Translations under genes and position numbers: made by a program | The notes under the pieces: generated by a model | Database searches by the model: none | Seen by the model: the letters and a program-made list of their open reading frames with translations, nothing else | What the model was told of the DNA's origin: nothing | Source: an archaeon | GTDB taxonomy: Archaea; Thermoproteota; Nitrososphaeria; Nitrososphaerales; Gagatemarchaeaceae | Length of the DNA: 43,709 bases | NCBI GenBank assembly: GCA_021796515.1 | Contig: JAKACC010000006.1 | Span: forward strand, 1-43,709 | Direction of reading: 5' to 3' | Shown: positions 1 through 8,390 of the stretch, piece by piece | Position numbering within the stretch: position 1 is the first letter of the stretch | Layout of the letters: every line of letters starts with the position of its first letter

Positions 1-102
1 CTTGGAAGCCTGCTGGGTCACAAGCCCCACCTTGGCTCCGCACTTGTAGCAGAATCCCGCGTCATCGGGGAGCTGCGCGCCGCACTTTGGGCAGAACACC
101 AT
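1..102 (-). CDS. Zinc-ribbon protein, N-terminal part (cut by window edge)
   Basis: The first 34 codons read [25 protein letters not shown] and continue past base 1. Two CxxC pairs (CPKC and CYKC) form a classic double-cysteine zinc ribbon like those in the SPFH protein just upstream. ATG lies 6 bases after the SPFH stop codon, with a GGTGG stretch before it, so the two are probably co-transcribed and translationally linked. What follows the ribbon is not visible, so no function is assigned. Confidence 0.7.
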   Translation of the reverse strand, partial: MVFCPKCGAQLPDDAGFCYKCGAKVGLVTQQASK

Positions 103-108
103 AACCAC

Positions 109-1203
109 CTAGAGCTTGGTCCCGCAGCTGTTGCAGAACTTCGAGCCTGCCGTGACAGGGCTTCCACAGTTGGGACAGAACTTGCTCGTCCCGGCCGGAG
201 CCTGGGGACCCTGCTGGGAGGCCACGGTCGCCCCGCAGTTGGGGCAGAACTTCGCCGTGGCCGAGATGATGGATCCGCAGTTGGGGCAGCTCCGGGACTG
301 GAAGTTCTGGTTCATCCCCTGGGCCATCTGCCCGCCGATGGCAGAACCGGCGCCGATGCCGGCCCCGAGCCCTGCGAAGACCCCTGCGCCTCCGCTGGGG
401 TTCTTCGCGGCGTCGTCTATCGCCTTCCCTGTCTGATATTGCATGTAGTTCACCCCAAGGACCTGCATCTCCGACCGCGTGTCGATGGCCTTCTGCACCT
501 CGTCGGGGAGGCTTATGGTCAGCCCCGAAATCTTGTTGATCTCAATCCCATACTGCCCGAGGTGGTCGGGTGCCGAGGCCAGGACCTCCTGCTCTATGTT
601 GGTGAGGTTAGCGGCCAGGTCGGTGACCTTCAGCCCTTGCTGCTTCATCTTCCCGAGAGCGTTGTAGACTAGGATGACGACCTGCTCCTTCACCCTCCCC
701 TCGACGTCGTCGGAGGTGTCCGCTCCGAACGTCCCGACAAACTGGTTGATGAAAAGCTCAGGGGAGGATATCTTCCATCTGTACTCACCGAACACCCGGA
801 GGTTGATTATGCCAAAGGTCGGATCAGTGAACTGGTAGGGCTGGGTGCTCCCGTATTTCCCGTCGAGATACCTCTTCGGTACGAAATAGACCTCTGCCCA
901 CTGGGTGACACCGGTGAAGAACTTCAGCAGCTTCCCGACCACCGGAGCGTTGAAGTCCGTCAGAGCGTATCTGTTGGGCTGGTCGAAGTAGGTCAGCGCC
1001 TTCCCATCCCTGTAGAACACGGCGATCTCGTCCTCCCTCACCACCACGTTGTCGTTCAGCCTGATTTGGCGCGGCGCCTTCCAGAGGACGTTGTAGACCC
1101 CGGGCGCAGGCTGCTTGTCCTTGTCGTCCCAGGCGAAGGTGGTGGAGCCGAGCACGCTCCCTCCGGTCGCGGGGACAGCGTCGCTCTTCTTTCCGAACAC
1201 CAT
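109..1203 (-). CDS. SPFH (stomatin/prohibitin-like) protein with C-terminal zinc ribbons
   Basis: About 364 residues. The N-terminal two thirds resemble the SPFH/virion-core-protein-like family (COG4260 type), which typically assembles at membranes. A glycine/alanine-rich linker (around residues 270-300) leads to two zinc ribbons built from CPNCG and CNSCG-like pairs (CPNCG...CPNCG, then CPNCG...CNSCG). No transmembrane helix is obvious. I chose ATG at 1203 because GGTGA sits 5 bases upstream. A GTG at 1212, overlapping the preceding stop, would add three residues. It lies between a hypothetical protein and another zinc-ribbon protein on the same strand, suggesting one operon. The family assignment is fairly secure; the cellular role is unknown. 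Confidence 0.8.
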   Translation of the reverse strand: MVFGKKSDAVPATGGSVLGSTTFAWDDKDKQPAPGVYNVLWKAPRQIRLNDNVVVREDEIAVFYRDGKALTYFDQPNRYALTDFNAPVVGKLLKFFTGVTQWAEVYFVPKRYLDGKYGSTQPYQFTDPTFGIINLRVFGEYRWKISSPELFINQFVGTFGADTSDDVEGRVKEQVVILVYNALGKMKQQGLKVTDLAANLTNIEQEVLASAPDHLGQYGIEINKISGLTISLPDEVQKAIDTRSEMQVLGVNYMQYQTGKAIDDAAKNPSGGAGVFAGLGAGIGAGSAIGGQMAQGMNQNFQSRSCPNCGSIISATAKFCPNCGATVASQQGPQAPAGTSKFCPNCGSPVTAGSKFCNSCGTKL

Positions 1204-1208
1204 CACAA

Positions 1209-1757
1209 TCACCGTCCGAGGGCTATGCCCTCAATCGCCTCCATCCTCTGAGACCATTTCTGCCTGATGTCAGCCACAGTCCTCGCGAACTCACCCATCA
1301 CCGTCTGGACTGTGTTCGGGGCCGAGCTGTCGTAGCTGAGCTTCCCAGGGGACGTGGCGTCGTCGAGCTGGAAGACCGAGCTCACGAAAGCGTAATCATA
1401 GTCGTATAACCTGTTCAACTTGTCATCATTGATTTGGATTGGCGCCACCCACCCGGCGTACCCCTGCCCTGAGTGCCTCACCTCTCCGCTGAGCCCTTGC
1501 ACCTGAGATATCAGCGACCCGACCGTCGTGAGGTTGTTGAAGTCCCCTGCCGCGGCGACCTGCTTCCTGAGTTGCTGCAGGTTGTCCTTCACCTTGTCCA
1601 GCCTATCCGCCACCTGATTCCGAAGGAGCGCATCGGACGCCCTGAGGTCTTCCTTGCTCCTGTATCCTCTGAGGCCCGGGATGAGCAGCTCCAGTTTCTT
1701 CGCTACTCCTCTGTTGGCGTCGACCTGCTGCCTGATATCGGGGTTCCCCTGAGACAA
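1209..1757 (-). CDS. Hypothetical protein, first gene of SPFH operon
   Basis: 182 residues, no family recognised. The first half is charged and predicted helical (RLDKVKDNLQQLRKQV), compatible with a coiled coil; the second half has aromatic, mixed sequence. No signal peptide, membrane segment or zinc motif is visible. The start is a TTG about 33 bases downstream of the centre of an AT-rich TATA-like element at 1786-1797. It ends a few bases before the SPFH gene, so the pair is very likely co-expressed and the product may work with the SPFH protein; that partnership is inference from position only. Confidence 0.65.
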   Translation of the reverse strand: MSQGNPDIRQQVDANRGVAKKLELLIPGLRGYRSKEDLRASDALLRNQVADRLDKVKDNLQQLRKQVAAAGDFNNLTTVGSLISQVQGLSGEVRHSGQGYAGWVAPIQINDDKLNRLYDYDYAFVSSVFQLDDATSPGKLSYDSSAPNTVQTVMGEFARTVADIRQKWSQRMEAIEGIALGR

Positions 1758-1785
1758 AGGAGTACGAACGCGACCCCGGTTCCAT

Positions 1786-1797
1786 CTAAATAAATAT
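1786..1797. promoter_or_regulatory. Shared bidirectional TATA-like element
   Basis: The stretch CTAAATAAATAT lies between the divergent hypothetical/SPFH operon (minus) and the DUF72 gene (plus). Its centre is about 26-30 bases from the minus-strand start region and about 40 bases from the plus start, so it could serve as the TATA box in both directions. Inference from spacing only. Confidence 0.4.
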
Positions 1798-1833
1798 GGC
1801 GAACCTTCTCCGTTACTGGGAAGGGCTTCCCTG

Positions 1834-2637
1834 GTGGATCTTGAGAACCTCAGGATAGGATGTAGCGGCTGGTCATATAAGGACTGGCAGGGGATTTTCT
1901 ACCCCAAGGGGGTGGCTCCGAAGGACTACCTCCCTTACTACTCCAAGGTGTTCAACTGCGTCGAAGTCGATTCCAGTTTCTACAGGATACCTAGCCAATT
2001 TATGGTCACCCAATGGAGGAGCGGCACGCCTTCGGGGTTCGTCTTTTCCCCGAAGCTCCCGAAAAAGATAACCCACGAGAGGAAGCTCAAGGACTCGGAG
2101 TCAACCCTTGTCTACTTCTATAGCGTTCTCAGCAAGTTGAAGGACAAGCTGGGACCCATAGTGATACAGCTCCCTCCTTCTATCAAGCTGAGCACCCACG
2201 GGGAGGCCCTCAAGGGGTTCATCTCCCAGCTCAGCCCCGAGTTCATGCACGCCATCGAGTTCCGCCACAAGTCCTGGTTCAATCCCGAAGTCTATTCCCT
2301 TCTCAGGAAGAGCAACATCGCGATGGTGTGGACCCTGAACCAGTATGTGGAGTCCCCTCCGGAAGTCACGGCAGACTTCGTCTATCTGAGGATGGTGGGG
2401 GACAGGGAGATCACCGAATTCAACGGGATCCAGAAGGACAGGTCTGGCGACATGAAGCGCTGGGCCACCGCCGTCAAGGAGAATTCCAAGAAGTTCGAGT
2501 CGGGATATGTCTTCTTCAACAACCATTTCGCCGGCTTCAGTCCAGAGTCGGCGAACGAGTTCCGTAGGCTCCTGGGCCTGATGGAGATTGACTGGAAGGG
2601 ACAGGGAGCCGAGCAGCAGACACTCTTCGGGACGTAG
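1834..2637 (+). CDS. DUF72 (YecE-like) TIM-barrel protein
   Basis: 267 residues matching the DUF72 family: N-terminal RIGCSGWSYKDW, then VEVDSSFYRIP, IQLPPS, AIEFRHKSWF and C-terminal YVFFNNHFAG motifs, in the usual order. The family forms a TIM-barrel; its biochemical role is not established. The start is GTG. The stop is followed after 7 bases by the TTG start of the DNA polymerase IV gene, so the two likely share a transcript, which hints at a stress or DNA-repair context but does not prove one. Confidence 0.85.
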   Translation: MDLENLRIGCSGWSYKDWQGIFYPKGVAPKDYLPYYSKVFNCVEVDSSFYRIPSQFMVTQWRSGTPSGFVFSPKLPKKITHERKLKDSESTLVYFYSVLSKLKDKLGPIVIQLPPSIKLSTHGEALKGFISQLSPEFMHAIEFRHKSWFNPEVYSLLRKSNIAMVWTLNQYVESPPEVTADFVYLRMVGDREITEFNGIQKDRSGDMKRWATAVKENSKKFESGYVFFNNHFAGFSPESANEFRRLLGLMEIDWKGQGAEQQTLFGT

Positions 2638-2644
2638 CTGACAG

Positions 2645-3739
2645 TTGCAACCCCAGCAGAGGACCATCCTCCACGTCGACCTGGACGCCTTCTACGTGTC
2701 CGCAGAGGTCAGGGAGCACCCTGAACTGAAGGGACTTCCTGTTGTGGTCGGTGCAGACCCGGAAGACGGGAAGGGGAGGGGCGTCGTGGTCGCCTGCTCC
2801 TATGAAGCGCGCAAGTTCGGCCTCAGGTCCGGGATGCCGATTTCACAGGCATACAGGCTCTGCCCTCAGGCGAAGTACAAACCGCCAGACTGGGAGCTCT
2901 ACGAGCGCGCTTCGGAGGAGGTCATGTCCACCCTCAAGGGGTTCGCAGACAAGTTCGAACAGGGGAGCATCGACGAAGCCTACCTCGACGTCACCAGCAG
3001 GGCGACTGACGAAGAGTCGGGCAGGAGGGTGGCCGTGGAGGTCAAGAAGGCGGTGAAAGAGAGGCACGGGCTGTCTTGCTCCATAGGGGTCGCCCCCAAC
3101 AAATCATCAGCCAAAATCGCCTCCGACAGAAACAAGCCCGATGGCCTGACGGTGGTACCTTTCGATGGCGTCGCCCGCTTCCTTGCACCGCTCCAGGTGT
3201 CTGTGGTCCCTGGAATCGGCGTGAAGACAAGGGAATTCCTCTCCGAGAAGGGGGTCTCGACGATTGCCCAGCTGCAGCAGCTCGAGGGGAAGCAGCTTAC
3301 TTCCTGGTTCGGCAAGAACGGTGTCTGGCTCTGGGGAGTGATTCACGGACTGGAGAGAGTGGATGTGAGACAGCAAGAGATGCCGAAGTCTCTCAGTGTC
3401 GAGAGGACGTTCAAGGATGACGTCAGGGAGTTCCGGGAGGTCAGGCGGGAGGCCGCCGACGGCGCGGCCGAGCTCATGCGACGGGTCAGGTCTGCGGGGT
3501 ACTCCTACAAGGTCGCCGGAATCAAGATAAGGTTCGGCAGGGGCTTCGAGACTCACACTCGGGAAAAGACTCTGGTCAGCCACACAGACAGCGCCGCCCC
3601 TCTCATCGAGGCCGTCGACGCGCTTCTCGACGAGTTCGAGACAAATGGGAAGCCAGTCAGGCTCATAGGCGTCCGTGTTGCTGACATCCAGCGCTCCGTC
3701 TCCGGGCCCTCGAAGCTGGACGACTGGGTGGGAGCCTGA
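2645..3739 (+). CDS. dinB: DNA polymerase IV (Y-family translesion polymerase)
   Basis: 364 residues, the normal length for DinB/Dpo4. It copies past damaged template bases. The palm motif HVDLDAFYVS is at residues 10-19 (D12 a metal ligand, F16/Y17 the sugar-gate region). The second catalytic motif SIDEAYLD is at 108-115, with D110 and E111. A helix-hairpin-helix-like segment (VPGIGVKTREFL) lies near residue 190 and a little-finger domain follows. The extreme C-terminus (SKLDDW) could be a weak PCNA-binding motif, but lacks the usual glutamine. TTG start, 7 bases after DUF72. Confidence 0.93.
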   Translation: MQPQQRTILHVDLDAFYVSAEVREHPELKGLPVVVGADPEDGKGRGVVVACSYEARKFGLRSGMPISQAYRLCPQAKYKPPDWELYERASEEVMSTLKGFADKFEQGSIDEAYLDVTSRATDEESGRRVAVEVKKAVKERHGLSCSIGVAPNKSSAKIASDRNKPDGLTVVPFDGVARFLAPLQVSVVPGIGVKTREFLSEKGVSTIAQLQQLEGKQLTSWFGKNGVWLWGVIHGLERVDVRQQEMPKSLSVERTFKDDVREFREVRREAADGAAELMRRVRSAGYSYKVAGIKIRFGRGFETHTREKTLVSHTDSAAPLIEAVDALLDEFETNGKPVRLIGVRVADIQRSVSGPSKLDDWVGA

Positions 3740-3803
3740 TCCGCGCCACGTCTGCCCCATGGTCGAAGAGTTATCCACCCCCCTAATGGGATAAACGGGA
3801 ACA

Positions 3804-5099
3804 ATGGGTACCGCGTCGCGGGGATTCCTCAAAACTCGGAGCTTCCTCAGCTACTTTGGGATGAACCTCTCTGGACGGACCGCCAGCGCGGTAGTCAACG
3901 TGGCCATCCTCCTGCTGGTTGCCAAGTCGGCCAACAGCCTGAGCCAGTCGGCGCTCTACGTCACGATTGTCGGAGTGGCGGAGACCCTGGCCGCCGTGGT
4001 CACCACCCTACCGGCAGGCGTCCTTGTGGACCGCCATGACCGTAGGAAACTCCTAGTGTTAGCCAACTCCGTCAGGGCGGCGAGCTTCGGCCTGCTCGCA
4101 GTGGTCACAGCTCTCTACGGGTTCCAGTTTCTCGCCGTCGTGGCCGTGGCCGTGGTCTGGAACTCGGCCGGGGAGCTGAACAGGTCGACGTCCTACTCGG
4201 TCCTCCCAGACCTGGTGAACGCGGATGTGATTGCCGACGCCAACGGGGTGACGATGGCGGGCTTCAACCTCGTCGGATCTGCGTCCAACGCGTTGGGCGG
4301 GGCCATAATGGCCGTGGCAGGCGCCGCCCTGGCTTTCGGGTACGGGTTCGTGGGATATTCAGCAGCCCTTGTCTTCTCCCTACTCATACTCCGCTACGCG
4401 GCCAAGCAGAAGCGCACCGTCGACAGGAAGCGAAAGATGGGAGCGGAAATCAAGGAGGGGTTCAGTTGGCTCGTCACTCAACGGGGCCTGCTACAACTCT
4501 CTGTCTCGGCGCTGGTCTTCAACTTCCTGTTCGGCATGGCCAACGCCTTCTTGGTGCTTTATGTCGTCTTCGCCTTGGGAGGGGGCGCCATCCTCTTCGG
4601 CGTCGTGCTCGCCGCCTTTGTGGTTGGGAACGCGACCGGATCTCTGCTCGTGGGGAAGACCGGGGCCATCAGGCACGCGGGCAAGGTGTGGGTCCTCTGC
4701 TATGGCGGAGGCGTCGGCGTACTTACACTCCTGATGGGTGTTTTCCCGGCCACCGCGGTCGCTATGGCGGCCATCGTAGCCGTCGGCTTTGCCATCAGCT
4801 TCAGCGGGAACGTCTGGCTATCATCGGCCCAGGGCCTGGTACCAACCACCATGCGTGGTCGCTACTTCGCAGTAGACGGCCTGTTGAGCTTCATAGGCGG
4901 GCCGCCTTCCATCGCGACCGGTGGGATTCTCATCGCGACCTTGGGGGTGGCGAGAATGTACGAGGTAGTCGGGGTCTTGATGGTCATTTCCGCAGCTGTC
5001 TTCGCCCTGATGAGGAACCTCTGGGCCCTCGACGGCCGCGTCAAGAACGAGCCTCCGGGTGCAGGCTCGTCGTCACAGGTTACCTCGCCCCTAGCATGA
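3804..5099 (+). CDS. Major facilitator superfamily transporter (efflux-type)
   Basis: 431 residues with about 12 hydrophobic segments. The loop between segments 2 and 3 carries GVLVDRHDRRKLL, the MFS motif A (G-x-x-x-D-R-x-x-R-R/K). The architecture resembles MFS_3/enterobactin-exporter-like (EntS) drug or siderophore exporters. The substrate cannot be told. A TATA-like ATGGGATAAAC lies just before the ATG. The C-terminal 20 residues are hydrophilic. It stands alone between dinB and the convergent flavoprotein gene. Confidence 0.85.
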   Translation: MGTASRGFLKTRSFLSYFGMNLSGRTASAVVNVAILLLVAKSANSLSQSALYVTIVGVAETLAAVVTTLPAGVLVDRHDRRKLLVLANSVRAASFGLLAVVTALYGFQFLAVVAVAVVWNSAGELNRSTSYSVLPDLVNADVIADANGVTMAGFNLVGSASNALGGAIMAVAGAALAFGYGFVGYSAALVFSLLILRYAAKQKRTVDRKRKMGAEIKEGFSWLVTQRGLLQLSVSALVFNFLFGMANAFLVLYVVFALGGGAILFGVVLAAFVVGNATGSLLVGKTGAIRHAGKVWVLCYGGGVGVLTLLMGVFPATAVAMAAIVAVGFAISFSGNVWLSSAQGLVPTTMRGRYFAVDGLLSFIGGPPSIATGGILIATLGVARMYEVVGVLMVISAAVFALMRNLWALDGRVKNEPPGAGSSSQVTSPLA

Positions 5100-5214
5100 A
5101 GGCCCGTTGACCTCGTCCACGCACAATGCCTGATTCTCATCCGCTCTTGGGCTGTCATCAGGGTTCAACACGAAGGGCCAGGTCGGACATTTCAAGGAAG
5201 GTGCAGCCTCTGGT

Positions 5215-6399
5215 TCAGCTTGGGCCCCGCCGGCCAAACCTGGCTGGGCTGAGGAAGGAGATGTCGTAGTCAAGCTTCTCCCCTGAGACCAGGCTCGACA
5301 CCACTTCGCCTAGGACGCTGGCGAACTTGAACCCGTGCCCCGAGCCTCCGCTGACAACCGAGACCCTGTGGTCGTCTGGATGGGGACCTACGGCGAAGTT
5401 GAAGTCCGGAGTGTTGGTGTAGAGGCAAGTCGTAGATGATATTGGGGGACCGTCCAGCCCCTTCAGCCTGCGTGACGCGAAAGACCTTACGGGGGCTATG
5501 TCTTCCTCGGTCACTTCTCTCGTCACTTTGTCTGGTTCTCCAACCTTGCCGCCGTGATGCCTGGCCACCTTGACCCCATGCCCCAAGTCCGGGATTCCAT
5601 AGTAGAAGACGCCGTCACCTTCCTCCGCTACGAAGACAGGCATCTCCTGCGGAGTGAACTTCTCCTCTCCCCCTGACGAGAACCAGAGAGGGACCTGCCT
5701 CTCCACCTGAAGGGGGACCACCCCCTTGAGCAAGGGGCCGCTCCAAGCCCCGGCGCAGAAGACGAGCCTGTCGGCCGATTGGGTCCCGAACTGGGTCTCG
5801 ACCTCCACACCCTGCGTTCGTGCCTTCCACCCCCTGACCTCCTCAGAGAACCTGTATTCGCACCCTGACTCGCTTCCCAGCCCCACGAACGCACGGACGC
5901 ACTCCTCAGCGAGCAGGACCCCGGCCCCCTGCTCATGCACGGCCGCAAGCCCTTCCTCTAGCCTGAACGCCCCGAAACGTCCCTCGGCCTCCGACGCTGT
6001 CATGAGTTCGTAGGGTATCCCGTGAATCCGGGCTGCCTTCAGCGTCCCAGCCACCAGCTCCCCGTCTGGCCTCCCTATCATAAGACCCCCAGTCATTTTC
6101 AGCAGCGTCTTACCTGATTTCAGCTCCACCTCCTTCCACGCCTCCAAGGCTCGCCGGAGGAGCGGCACGTATCGTGGGTCTTCATAGTAGGCCGTCCTGA
6201 AAATCCGCGTCCTTCCGTGCGACGAGCCGTGCTCGTGGTTCACCCCAAACCGCTCGATGTTGAGGACTCTGAGGCCCTTCGTCGCGATATTGTAGCTCGC
6301 CGCCGCACCCATTATGCCGCATCCGATCACGATCACGTCCCAGCGGCTACGGGGGCGGTAGTTCTCCGACGGCGGTCTTACCTCCTGGCTAAGAGCCAA
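5215..6399 (-). CDS. FAD-dependent oxidoreductase, monomeric sarcosine oxidase / N-methyltryptophan oxidase family
   Basis: About 394 residues. The N-terminus has the dinucleotide-binding motif VIVIGCGIMGAAASY, followed by GSSHGRTRIFR, a hallmark of monomeric sarcosine oxidase-type flavoproteins where FAD is often bound covalently. The C-terminal region contains CLYTNTPDFNF and SGGSGHGFKF, which close the active site in this family. The likely reaction is oxidation of an N-methyl or secondary amine with O2; the substrate is unknown. I chose TTG at 6399, which overlaps the upstream gene by 11 bases and follows AAGGAAAG; an upstream start at 6468 would overlap by 80 bases. It appears translationally coupled to the BtuF-like gene. 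Confidence 0.8.
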   Translation of the reverse strand: MALSQEVRPPSENYRPRSRWDVIVIGCGIMGAAASYNIATKGLRVLNIERFGVNHEHGSSHGRTRIFRTAYYEDPRYVPLLRRALEAWKEVELKSGKTLLKMTGGLMIGRPDGELVAGTLKAARIHGIPYELMTASEAEGRFGAFRLEEGLAAVHEQGAGVLLAEECVRAFVGLGSESGCEYRFSEEVRGWKARTQGVEVETQFGTQSADRLVFCAGAWSGPLLKGVVPLQVERQVPLWFSSGGEEKFTPQEMPVFVAEEGDGVFYYGIPDLGHGVKVARHHGGKVGEPDKVTREVTEEDIAPVRSFASRRLKGLDGPPISSTTCLYTNTPDFNFAVGPHPDDHRVSVVSGGSGHGFKFASVLGEVVSSLVSGEKLDYDISFLSPARFGRRGPS

Positions 6400-7225
6400 T
6401 TCTTTCCTTGGCCATCCTGAGCCTTCCCTCCAGCCATGGCAGGGCTTCGGTGATAAACGACGGACCATGGTGTGCGAGGAAGTCGAGGGGTCTCGGCGTC
6501 AAGAACACGTTCCCAAGTTTCGCCGCTCTGAGGTCCCGCCACCGTCTCGAGATGACGAATGCGCCAATATCACTTTCCCCGAACTCCGAATACATCTTCG
6601 GTTCGTAGAAGACGGCGTCGGGGTCCTCCTTTGCAACAGCGTTTAGGTCTGGCTTCAGCCATTCCGAGCGGGCGTCCTCGTAGATGTGAGAACTCCCCAG
6701 GAACTTAAACGCGTCTGTTATGTAGCTGTAGGCGCCGAAACTTACAGGCCCTCCGAGGTCTATCTCCACATAGGACCTCACCCCTGCTACCTTTCTCGCC
6801 CCTCCCAACGCGCGGAGGAGGTCCGCCGCGACCCCCCTACCCCTGTCCGGGGCTCCCGCGACGAGCCCGACTTTAACCACGAAATCAGCTATTCCCGCTA
6901 CCGACAGAGGGAGCTCGAGAGGGTACACGGGATATCTCTTCGACAGCCTGAGAGCGAAGTCTCTCTGATATCCTGTGACGGTGAAGATGAGGTCGGGTTT
7001 CAGCTCGTCAAGAAGGTCTTCCCTGACAGTGTTGTAGCTTCCGATTCTGCGTTTGTTCTTCGCCTCAGGCGGCCTCGCGCAAAATGCACTGACTGCTGCA
7101 ACCTCGTCTCCCAACCCGATCTTGAAGAGCGTCTCTGTGGCTGCAGGACTGAAACTCACTATCCTCTTTGGGACGTCAGGGACGGCTACCTCGGACCCGA
7201 GAACCTCACTGAAGACCCGACCCAA
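6389..7225 (-). CDS. BtuF-like periplasmic-binding-fold protein (cobalamin/metal chelate receptor family)
   Basis: 278 residues with the helical-backbone metal receptor signature: VPKRIVSFSPAATETLFKIGLGDEVAAVS at the N-terminus, then LKPDLIFTVTGY and a C-terminal AHHGPSFITEALPWLEG. This family binds vitamin B12 or iron chelates for ABC importers. No signal peptide or lipobox is seen, and no permease or ATPase gene is next to it, so transport is uncertain. The start is placed at TTG 7225 because a TATA box (ATATAT near 7254) lies about 27 bases upstream, giving a leaderless transcript; upstream residues in the long ORF look non-coding. It overlaps the flavoprotein gene, indicating an operon. 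Confidence 0.75.
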   Translation of the reverse strand: MGRVFSEVLGSEVAVPDVPKRIVSFSPAATETLFKIGLGDEVAAVSAFCARPPEAKNKRRIGSYNTVREDLLDELKPDLIFTVTGYQRDFALRLSKRYPVYPLELPLSVAGIADFVVKVGLVAGAPDRGRGVAADLLRALGGARKVAGVRSYVEIDLGGPVSFGAYSYITDAFKFLGSSHIYEDARSEWLKPDLNAVAKEDPDAVFYEPKMYSEFGESDIGAFVISRRWRDLRAAKLGNVFLTPRPLDFLAHHGPSFITEALPWLEGRLRMAKERIGS

Positions 7226-7542
7226 GGCTCGAACTCCGCGTCCTCTCGGCGATATATGTTGCCCTTCAGCGGCCGAAGTCCGGCGACCCATGGGCGGTGA
7301 TGCACGCCTGCCTGACCAACGGGCTGGTAGAGACCCCAATCCAACTCGCATCCAAACCGTCCGCATTCGATGTCGCTCCTTCTACCAAGCTCTTGTGGAA
7401 CGCTCTGCGACTTGTTCAAGGCTAGGTCTGAAGGCGAGATATCGCAACAGGAGGCAATCGCCGCCTTGAGCGTCAACGCCATGGTCATAGGTCTGGCCGG
7501 CGCATCTCGACCACAGATTATCACCCGCGCAGCCTTCGACGG
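7226..7542. other. Intergenic stretch without a secure gene
   Basis: Besides the TATA box of the BtuF-like gene near 7254, I see short open frames on the plus strand (for example 7370-7606, and a 41-codon frame from 7310) with somewhat protein-like composition but no recognised family, no convincing start signal and overlap with the next gene. They may be remnants of a decayed gene. Nothing else is evident. Confidence 0.4.
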
Positions 7543-7752
7543 TCAACGACTGGCGCCGTCGGCTTCCCCTTTCAACTTCCTCGTGAACCTAGACAGGAGG
7601 CCATAGAGAGCGACCCCAAGGACGATGAACGCAGCTCCGGCGACGTCACTGGCAAGGTCTTCGGCTACCAGCCCTGCGAACAGTACGAACGCGCCCACCA
7701 GGATGATGAGGACTGCCGCCGTCTTCGAAATCGGGCTCGCCTTGACGGACAT
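7543..7752 (-). CDS. Small membrane protein with two transmembrane helices
   Basis: 69 residues. Two hydrophobic helices (about residues 12-30 and 36-53) are separated by a short acidic turn, and the C-terminus is basic then acidic (RFTRKLKGEADGAS). No family recognised. It lies 46 bases downstream of a small zinc-ribbon gene on the same strand, so they could be co-transcribed. Confidence 0.6.
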   Translation of the reverse strand: MSVKASPISKTAAVLIILVGAFVLFAGLVAEDLASDVAGAAFIVLGVALYGLLSRFTRKLKGEADGASR

Positions 7753-7798
7753 ACCTTACCTCGACCCCGCCCCTGGAGTTAAACGGTTGGTCGACGCC

Positions 7799-7993
7799 TC
7801 AGGCTCTGCCGGAGCCTTTGCCACGGCTTCCTCCTTTCTCCTCTTCTTTCAGCAGCTTGTAGAGCCTGTACCTGTCACTCTCGCCCGGAGAAAGCGCGTA
7901 TCCGCATACCATGCAGGCGATCTTCTGGCCCGTCTCGTGGAGGTCGAGCCTCCCGCACTTCGGGCACCGCATCTCGTCGCTCTGGGTCTTCAT
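7799..7993 (-). CDS. Small zinc-ribbon protein
   Basis: 64 residues. A single zinc ribbon is formed by CPKCG (residues 9-13) and CMVCG (27-31), followed by a basic, low-complexity C-terminus (KEEEKGGSRGKGSG). Such small archaeal zinc ribbons are often found near transcription or RNA-processing functions, but nothing here shows its role. ATG start; the gene faces away from the cdvB-like gene. Confidence 0.65.
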   Translation of the reverse strand: MKTQSDEMRCPKCGRLDLHETGQKIACMVCGYALSPGESDRYRLYKLLKEEEKGGSRGKGSGRA

Positions 7994-8300
7994 CAGGAGG
8001 CGCAGCGGCGGGGAAGTTCAAAAGCGTTGACTCCCTGCGAACCTACCGTGCGCCGGGCTACCTGATCCTCGCAGCCGCGCCCCTTGCGAACTTCTCGGCG
8101 CCAGTATGACTCCTTTGCGCCAAACGAGCTTGGTGACCCGACTCCCATCACGTCCCATTGTTCCGGTTTTTGCCGCTGGAACGCGCACACATCTGTTTCT
8201 GAACAACGGTCAAGCATCGTGTCGGACCTAGACCGCCTGGTGCGCTAAACGGCATCCATACGATGTTAAAACCCCATCCGACGAACATGCACTCACCGCC

Positions 8301-8316
8301 TTGACAGCGCTGTCAA
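8301..8316. promoter_or_regulatory. Perfect 16-bp palindrome (operator or terminator candidate)
   Basis: TTGACAGCGCTGTCAA is its own reverse complement and is followed by TTTTATTT. It could be a dimer-protein binding site about 45 bases upstream of the TATA box of the cdvB-like gene, or a 6-bp hairpin with a GCGC loop and T tract acting as a terminator. The sequence alone does not decide between them. Confidence 0.4.
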
Positions 8317-8354
8317 TTTTATTTCTTCAAAATGGCATGTGGATTAGAGCCCCC

Positions 8355-8363
8355 GGTATATTG
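8355..8363 (+). promoter_or_regulatory. TATA box for cdvB-like gene
   Basis: GGTATATTG is centred about 31 bases upstream of the ATG at 8391, the spacing expected for a very short leader in archaea. Confidence 0.45.
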
Positions 8364-8390
8364 CACCCGTGGCCTCCTTTGTAACCAAAC

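Larger units (their letters stand above)
7994..8390. other. Divergent intergenic region before cdvB-like gene
   Basis: About 400 bases with no credible gene. It contains a perfect 16-bp palindrome at 8301-8316 followed by a T-rich run, and a TATA box at 8355-8363 for the plus-strand CdvB-like gene. The 74- and 62-codon frames on the minus strand lack protein-like composition. Confidence 0.5.

Noticed and set aside
7370-7606. 78-codon plus-strand frame
   Set aside because: Overlaps the end of the small membrane protein gene and shows no known domain; at most a gene remnant.
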